Below are positions 59,283 to 64,000 of a DNA stretch of 64,000 nucleotides, piece after piece. Source of the stretch: Betaproteobacteria bacterium. Its GTDB lineage: Bacteria > Pseudomonadota > Gammaproteobacteria > Burkholderiales > UBA6910. The notes under the pieces are model-generated. The model saw only the letters and a list, made by a program, of their open reading frames with translations. It was not told the DNA's origin and did no database searches. The translations under genes were made by a program, and so were the position numbers. Each line of letters opens with the position of its first letter. Position 1 is the stretch's first letter. The DNA is taken from NCBI GenBank assembly GCA_016183615.1, contig JACPEG010000063.1, positions 22,253 through 86,252 on the forward strand. Direction: 5' to 3'.

Positions 59283-61433
59283 TTAAGATTTTCTTAGCCA
59301 GATTACCTTGTGTTGATCCATTTCCACCTCCGTGTCAGGAGGTATGAAAAGGGTGTAAGCCGGGCCCTCAAGGATAGCGATGCCCTTGATCTTGTTGCCC
59401 GGCCTGATTTCGTCGAGATCGAAAATCTCGGTCGGCATCCACTCCCCGTAGCAAAACGTTTCCCTTGTCGGCTTACGAGCCTTCTCCGGCGGCTCCTTGC
59501 CCTCCAATTTATACTTCTTGATTGCCGGCTTCCTGCTGTCGGCAGTAGCAACAAGCCCGACCCGGGTTATCTGATATGGCGTTCCTTGAGCAACCCCAAC
59601 CTGCGTGTAGGTTTCCCTGTAAACCCTCTCAAACTCGGCAATCAGCTTGCTTACATCCGCCGGAGAATCCAACCAGCCGGTCGGCGAGGTCACTTCCAAG
59701 TCCATAATTTGGCCAAAGTACTTCATTAACACGTAAGGAACGAACTTGAGCTTTTCCTCCGAGACTCCCTCGCCCGCGAACTCCCTGATCGCGTCTTTCG
59801 CCTGGGCGTTCCAGCTGGCATTCAGTGCTTCAGCCACCTCCCTCCGCGCTGCCTCGGTTGGATTATTCGGTAACATCAGATCCCTGCTCGCGCCATAGCG
59901 GTGTGCGTGATCCATCGCTGCACATCCGAAAGCAGAAAAGCCGGCGGCCCACGGCACCGTGCATACGCCTTTCCATGCCGACAGGTCGCCGGCATAACGA
60001 GCCAGGTGCAATCCGCCGGCGCCACCAAACCCTATAAGCACGAAATCCTTCGGGTCATAGCCCGATACGACACTTGCCACGTGTTGTCGCATGCTTACAT
60101 CAAGAAGATCGACGATCTCTTCCGCTGCTTGATACATGTCCAGCCCGAGTGGGTCCGCGATTTTTTCCTTGAAGATTCTGCGCGACAGTTCGACGTTAAG
60201 TTTCACCTTGCCGCCGAGATAATTGTCCGGATTGAGTCTGCCCAGGAGGATACTGCAATCGGCAATGGTAGGGGTCAGGTTCCCATGGTCATACGCCACG
60301 GGTCCTGGAGTTCCACTGGCACTATCGGGGCCCAGCTTTATCCGGTTGGTATTTTCGTCAAGCCTGATGTAGGTTCCGGCGCCCGCTCCGATCGAGCGAA
60401 CGTCCAGCATCGGAACGGTCAGATACATCCTCTGAAACTCCGGCTCGCGATTCAAGGCGATCCGTCCGTTCAGAACCATCCCCACATCAAAGCTGGTACC
60501 TCCCACATCACTACAAACCCAATTCTTCTCTCCTATCTGGTCGCCCAAAAACTTCGTGCCGATGATCGCCCCCACAGGACCCGACGTGGTGGCTTCTACT
60601 ATTCTCGGCCATCTGATATCAGCTACCGTCCCGTAAGCCAGTACCATTTGCAGCGGATATTTGTAGCCATCGTTCTTCAGGTCCTTCTCGATATCCAGCA
60701 GTTGTCTTCTGCCGCTTTCCGCTGCATAGGCCTGTACTACAAGGGTATTCATCCTGGATACTTCCTTGCTGTAGGGGCTTACCTCATGGGAAGTGAGAAC
60801 AGGCAGGTCTTTCCCTGTTTTCTTCAGGATTTCCTTTGCTATCTCAGCCATCCTTTTCTCGTGCACCGGGTTGGCAAAGGATCCCATGAAACATATGGCC
60901 AGACACTCTACGCCCTCATCCAATAATTCTTCCACTGCGGCGCGGGCCTCATGTTCATAAAGCGGGATCACCTCGTTACCGCGCAAATCAATTCTGCCGG
61001 TAACCCCCCGGATCTGCCGATACGGAACATAGGGTTCCTTGCGCCGACGATAGACGGCATGGAATACTTCCGTTCTTCCGTAGCCCAAAACAATCTCTTT
61101 GGCCCGCGTTTGCATCAGGGTCTGTTCGAATCCCTTGTTTACAATCAGCCCGACCTTTGCGCCGCTCCGGATGATCATTGCGTTAAGCATGGCGGTGCCG
61201 GTGTACACGGCCCTGATGACATTGGGGATGACCTGTTTGGCCTGTTTCTTCAGATCGATATCCCAGTAGGTGAATGCATCCTCGAGGGACTCCCTGTAGC
61301 CTATTGATTCCTGATGTGGGGTAGTGGCCGCTTTCCCCACGACGAATTCGCCGTCGGGATTGACCACAAACAGATCGGTCATAGTCCCCCCGGCATCGCA
61401 GGAGACTATGTAGGCCGCTTCTTTCGTTTGTTC
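59283..61433 (-). CDS. ATP-dependent ketone carboxylase subunit, HyuA/AcxA-like
   Basis: A 716-residue hydantoinase-A-family ATPase, almost the length of acetone carboxylase AcxA (~717). Motifs: CDAGGTMTDLFVVNPDGEFV (ATP site), VYTGTAMLNAMIIRSGAKVG, CSDVGGTSFDVGMV, SIGAGAGTYIRLDENTNRIK, GPDSASGTPGP, GFGGAGGLHLARYAGDLSAW and AAGFSAFGCAAMD. With AcxB- and AcxC-like partners it should couple ATP hydrolysis to carboxylation of a ketone to a 3-oxo acid. I prefer GTG 61433, six bases after AAGGAG; an ATG at 61466 is in frame. Base composition is clearly lower in GC than the flanking genes. Confidence 0.9.
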   Translation of the reverse strand, partial: EQTKEAAYIVSCDAGGTMTDLFVVNPDGEFVVGKAATTPHQESIGYRESLEDAFTYWDIDLKKQAKQVIPNVIRAVYTGTAMLNAMIIRSGAKVGLIVNKGFEQTLMQTRAKEIVLGYGRTEVFHAVYRRRKEPYVPYRQIRGVTGRIDLRGNEVIPLYEHEARAAVEELLDEGVECLAICFMGSFANPVHEKRMAEIAKEILKKTGKDLPVLTSHEVSPYSKEVSRMNTLVVQAYAAESGRRQLLDIEKDLKNDGYKYPLQMVLAYGTVADIRWPRIVEATTSGPVGAIIGTKFLGDQIGEKNWVCSDVGGTSFDVGMVLNGRIALNREPEFQRMYLTVPMLDVRSIGAGAGTYIRLDENTNRIKLGPDSASGTPGPVAYDHGNLTPTIADCSILLGRLNPDNYLGGKVKLNVELSRRIFKEKIADPLGLDMYQAAEEIVDLLDVSMRQHVASVVSGYDPKDFVLIGFGGAGGLHLARYAGDLSAWKGVCTVPWAAGFSAFGCAAMDHAHRYGASRDLMLPNNPTEAARREVAEALNASWNAQAKDAIREFAGEGVSEEKLKFVPYVLMKYFGQIMDLEVTSPTGWLDSPADVSKLIAEFERVYRETYTQVGVAQGTPYQITRVGLVATADSRKPAIKKYKLEGKEPPEKARKPTRETFCYGEWMPTEIFDLDEIRPGNKIKGIAILEGPAYTLFIPPDTEVEMDQHKVIWLRKS

Positions 61434-61446
61434 CACTGCCCTCTCC

Positions 61447-61536
61447 TTACTCGTTCCACTTTGCATCTGACTTTTCTCCTGAGTCGTATGTCCCTACACC
61501 GCAACCTTGCGTCGCGATATCCACTATGTAGCCCAT
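61447..61536 (-). CDS. Possible 29-residue leader peptide or gene remnant before the carboxylase operon
   Basis: A small frame MGYIVDIATQGCGVGTYDSG... ending AKWNE, with GAGGTGA 8 bases before its ATG. Its TAA stop is part of the AAGGAG Shine-Dalgarno of the HyuA-like gene (TAAGGAGAGGGCAGTG), an arrangement that couples translation of the two. It could be a leader peptide, a small protein, or the 3' end of a gene cut off when the operon was acquired. No homologue is known to me. Confidence 0.4.
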   Translation of the reverse strand: MGYIVDIATQGCGVGTYDSGEKSDAKWNE

Positions 61537-61567
61537 GCGAGCGTCACCTCGATGACTTGGCCGCCAC

Positions 61568-62206
61568 TCACTCGGCCGGACCGAGCACCCCGTGGAGCAC
61601 GAAATTGGCGATCTCCTCATGCACCTTCTCGGCCGGAAGCCGGCCATCGGCGCGGTACCAGCGCAGATACCAGCTGATGACGCCAAGCACGTTGAAGGCG
61701 AGTATCTTCACTTCCCGCGTGTGCACGTAGCCGGCAGCACGCAGTTCGTCCATGGCCTGGACGTAGATATCCAGGATCTGGGTCTGGATGGCTTTGTTCC
61801 TGCTATTGCCCCTGTGCGACACCTCGCCCTGGTCGATGAAGAACATCCGCGTCTCCTTCTGGTGCGACTTCGACGCGCTCAGATGGGTCTTGACCAGCAG
61901 CCGAAAGCGCTCGACCGGATCCAGGTCGCTTTGCCAGACGGCATTCAGCCGGTCGGGCAGGCCGTTGATCGAATACTCGAGAATCGCCAGCCAAAGCCCT
62001 TCCTTGTTCCCGAAGTAGTGGTAGATGTTGGAGACGCTCATCCCCGCGGCATTGGCGATGTCGCGGATCGACGTGCCGGTGTAGCCGTAGCGCGCGAACA
62101 GATCCACGGCCGTCCGCAGGAGCTCCTCGCGCCGGGTCGGTTCCTCGTGACCCGCCTGCCCGCCCGCAGCCCCGCTCCACGCTTCGCCCCTACGCAAGGC
62201 TTTCAT
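61568..62206 (-). CDS. TetR-family regulator of the catabolic island
   Basis: A 212-residue TetR protein. HTH: LLRTAVDLFARYGYTGTSIR, DIANAAGMSVSNIYHYFGNK; helical ligand domain after it. ATG 62206 follows GAGG. It stands between the divergent CoA-transferase gene and the carboxylase operon on its own strand. An 11-bp motif, TCGAACGATCG, overlaps its own promoter and also the CoA-transferase promoter, so it probably controls both, and the operon by read-through or its own promoter. Confidence 0.9.
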   Translation of the reverse strand: MKALRRGEAWSGAAGGQAGHEEPTRREELLRTAVDLFARYGYTGTSIRDIANAAGMSVSNIYHYFGNKEGLWLAILEYSINGLPDRLNAVWQSDLDPVERFRLLVKTHLSASKSHQKETRMFFIDQGEVSHRGNSRNKAIQTQILDIYVQAMDELRAAGYVHTREVKILAFNVLGVISWYLRWYRADGRLPAEKVHEEIANFVLHGVLGPAE

Positions 62207-62230
62207 TGGTTCGTCACCTCCGTCCTGTAA

Positions 62231-62276
62231 CGATCGTTCGAACTATAATTTATCACCTATCTTCCTCTAAAGTCAA
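62231..62276 (-). promoter_or_regulatory. tetR promoter with operator-like motif at the start point
   Basis: On the minus strand: -35 TTGACT (62276-62271), 18-bp spacer, -10 TAAATT (62252-62247), then TCGAACGATCG (62241-62231) across the expected start. Autorepression is likely. Confidence 0.65.
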
Positions 62277-62370
62277 CACATATGTTGTAATATTTTATAA
62301 ATATATGCTTTTGATAATTATTCTTAGATAGAAGAGAGACGCAACATCAAACCATATTGGCCCCATGAGG

Positions 62371-62400
62371 TTGCAGTTTATCGAACGATCGCTCTATAAT
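62371..62400 (+). promoter_or_regulatory. CoA-transferase promoter with the same operator-like motif
   Basis: TTGCAG (62371-62376), 18-bp spacer, perfect TATAAT (62395-62400). TCGAACGATCG (62381-62391) fills the spacer, where a bound repressor would block RNA polymerase. Between the two promoters (62277-62370) the DNA is AT-rich (TAATATTTTATAAATATATG) with no gene. Confidence 0.68.
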
Positions 62401-62428
62401 CGTCACGTTAACGAACTCGGAGGAAGCC

Positions 62429-63811
62429 ATGGGGCGGTTTCGGGGCAAGACGATCAAAACGGGGGCGGCGCACGATCTCGGTCGAGCGTCTGCAGACCCG
62501 CTTGCGCACGAAGACGCAAAAATGATGCCTGGCGAATTACGGCGAGTGCGCTTACAAGATTCGACAGATCGTAATGAAATAAACAACGGGAGCGAACCCA
62601 AGGGCCCGCTCGACGGCATTCGCGTTCTCGACATGACCACCATGATCCTCGGCCCGGTCGCAGCCCAGTCACTGGGCGACATGGGCGCCGATGTCATCAA
62701 AGTGGAAACGACCGAAGGCGACCTGAGTCGCAGGATCGGCCCGCGCCATTCGCCTGACATGGGCGCGTTCTACCTCAATAGCAACCGCAACAAACGCAGC
62801 ATCGTACTCGACCTGAAAAAGCGCGAGGCTCAGCCGGTATTCGAACGGCTCGTACGCAGCAGCGATGTGGTCATCTGTTCAATCCGCACCGATGCCGCCG
62901 AGCGCCTTGGCCTGACCTACCAGAAGCTCTGCGCCTTGAACGCGCAGATCATTCTGTGCCATGTGAAGGGCTACGCCGACGACGGTCCCTATGGCGGCCA
63001 GCCGGCCTACGACGACGTGGCGCAGGCAGTTTCGGGCCTGGCCGTGATGCAGTCGGCGGTGGCCGGCGAGCCAAGGTATGTGCCCACAATCATTGCCGAC
63101 AAGGTTACCGGTCTTCAGGCGGCCTACGCCATATCGCTGGCGATCTGTCACCGGCTGCGCACAGGTCAGGGACAGGAGATAAGCGTGCCCATGTTCGAAA
63201 CAATGGTGGCGTTCAACATGACCGAGCATCTGTGGGGAGAGATTTTCGTGCCGCCGCTTGCGGGCACAGGCTACACACCGATTAGCACCGTCGCGCGCCG
63301 ACCATTCAAGACCAGCGACGGCTATCTCTGCGTGCTGCCCTATACGGACCAGCACTGGGCGCGTTTCTGCGAAGTGGTCGGCGATCCGGCGCTCGCCGCC
63401 GATCCCCGCTATGCAACGCATGCCGCACGCCAGTCAGACCAGATGGGCTTCTGGAACGAAGTCGCCAACCAGGTAAGGCGCAAGAGCACTGCCGAATGGA
63501 TTGAAGCCTTGACCGCGGCCAACGTGCCTTTCGGCCTGGTGAACAGCTTTGATGATTTATTGACCGATCCTCACCTGGAAAGCGTTGGCTTCTGGCAGAC
63601 CCTTCAGCATCCCACCGAGGGAGCACTGCGCATGATGACCAATCCCATCGCAATGTCGGCCTCGCCAACGTCGATCAGGCGCCTGCCGCCGCGGCTGGGA
63701 GAACATTCCACAGAAATTCTGCATGAACTCGGATTCGGACCCGATGACATCGCTGCGCTGACCGCGCAAGGTGTCATCGGGCCAGGCCCGACGACCGGCG
63801 AAGATCATTAA
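62429..63811 (+). CDS. CaiB/BaiF-type (family III) CoA-transferase
   Basis: A 460-residue CoA-transferase. The core starts at about residue 60 (GPLDGIRVLDMTTMILGPVA, LGDMGADVIKVETTEGDLSR); YLNSNRNKRSIVLDLKK is conserved; the catalytic Asp lies in TIIADKVTGLQAAYA; VPMFETMVAFNMTEHLWGE follows. It moves CoA between acids without ATP. The first ~58 residues (MGRFRGKTIKTGAAHDLGRA...) are an unusual extension, yet ATG 62429 has a strong Shine-Dalgarno (CGGAGGAA). It could activate the 3-oxo acid made by the carboxylase, feeding the thiolase at 45021. Confidence 0.9.
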   Translation: MGRFRGKTIKTGAAHDLGRASADPLAHEDAKMMPGELRRVRLQDSTDRNEINNGSEPKGPLDGIRVLDMTTMILGPVAAQSLGDMGADVIKVETTEGDLSRRIGPRHSPDMGAFYLNSNRNKRSIVLDLKKREAQPVFERLVRSSDVVICSIRTDAAERLGLTYQKLCALNAQIILCHVKGYADDGPYGGQPAYDDVAQAVSGLAVMQSAVAGEPRYVPTIIADKVTGLQAAYAISLAICHRLRTGQGQEISVPMFETMVAFNMTEHLWGEIFVPPLAGTGYTPISTVARRPFKTSDGYLCVLPYTDQHWARFCEVVGDPALAADPRYATHAARQSDQMGFWNEVANQVRRKSTAEWIEALTAANVPFGLVNSFDDLLTDPHLESVGFWQTLQHPTEGALRMMTNPIAMSASPTSIRRLPPRLGEHSTEILHELGFGPDDIAALTAQGVIGPGPTTGEDH

Positions 63812-64000
63812 TGGCGGGTATAGGACTTATTTTTTGGCTCATCAGGAAATCGAGTGGGTGATTCTAGAGGGAAATGTGGCTGGAAGCCGCATGGATATTG
63901 GCTTGCAGGGGTTTCGTAAGGTGCTTGAATTCGGCATCATGTTTAGATGGCCAATTCAGCGAAGCGACAGCGGCGCCTGTGGGACACGTACACGTTCCCG
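63812..64000. other. Terminal non-coding stretch
   Basis: 189 bases to the window edge. No open frame with credible features, repeat or promoter could be identified. Confidence 0.5.

Noticed and set aside
57014..61433. Hydantoinase or oxoprolinase function for the HyuA/HyuB pair
   Set aside because: The zinc-binding AcxC-like subunit follows directly, and lengths and order match acetone carboxylase. The racemase-like gene keeps a hydantoin route possible but less likely.
50964..61466. Mobile-element ends (transposase, integrase, inverted repeats) at the borders of the acquired operon
   Set aside because: I looked at 50876-50963 and 61447-61567 and found no transposase frame, long inverted repeats or tRNA target; acquisition is inferred only from composition and gene content.
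63900..64000. Start of an insertion sequence or new gene at the window edge
   Set aside because: No terminal inverted repeat or credible frame could be recognised in the available bases.

Overview
The window looks like chromosome from a high-GC betaproteobacterium, most likely of the Rhodocyclales/Burkholderiales type (facultatively anaerobic, aromatic- and fatty-acid-degrading relatives). The housekeeping order PHP phosphatase - Sua5/YciO - M50 protease - trpS - scpA - scpB - parA, the ~400-residue TrpS, the DmeF-type exporter, DsbB, SixA and the many GTAGGTTGGGC- and GTAGGGTGCG-type palindromic repeats fit that lineage. This is inferred from gene content only.

Left part (1-5.9 kb): the end of a CDF metal exporter, an SCO1/SenC copper protein beside a methanethiol oxidase (mtoX), a membrane sensor-like protein and a DUF4824/DUF2157 membrane pair. 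6.0-11.5 kb: a complete type II-C CRISPR-Cas system: tracrRNA on the minus strand (its promoter overlaps the cas9 start codon), cas9, cas1, cas2, a bidirectional terminator and an array of ten identical 36-bp repeats with nine 30-bp spacers. Two spacers are diverged copies of one another. 11.6-14.4 kb: two orphan HigA-type antitoxins and an orphan parA whose 3' end is duplicated around a truncated AlbA/Schlafen-type regulator gene.

14.5-24 kb is housekeeping: scpB/scpA, trpS, M50 protease, Sua5-like, PHP phosphatase, DUF1223, archease-rtcB and small proteins. 24.1-30.1 kb is a compact eight-gene minus-strand operon: TetR regulator, two-subunit B12-dependent acyl-CoA mutase, its MeaB GTPase, three hot-dog thioesterases and a GalT/HIT-like protein. 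The mutase has Leu87 and Ala203 at the two specificity positions, unlike methylmalonyl- or isobutyryl-CoA mutase. 30.4-35 kb holds an isoaspartyl peptidase, Mth938-like, NUDIX, nth, sixA, DUF99 and dsbB, with tandem repeats that contain copies of neighbouring gene 3' ends. 35.3-42.4 kb is four tandem RTX calcium-binding genes sharing one C-terminal cassette; the first transcribed encodes an M10/serralysin protease. A GAF-GGDEF-EAL gene follows.

45-63.8 kb is a catabolic island. Thiolase, IcmF (fused isobutyryl-CoA mutase, with the expected Phe/Gln specificity pair) and an AraC regulator border a lower-GC minus-strand operon that looks acquired: acetone-carboxylase-like subunits (HyuA-, HyuB- and zinc-ribbon gamma-type), an SDR, an Asp/Glu/hydantoin-racemase-like protein, a glycyl radical enzyme with a GCVE active site and its three-cluster radical-SAM activase. 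A TetR regulator and a CaiB/BaiF CoA-transferase stand at the other border, with one 11-bp motif in both of their promoters. Together these suggest an oxygen-sensitive route in which a radical enzyme and a dehydrogenase feed a ketone to an ATP-dependent carboxylase, then CoA transfer, thiolysis and B12-dependent skeleton rearrangement. The substrate is unknown, and this is the strongest candidate here for an undescribed system.
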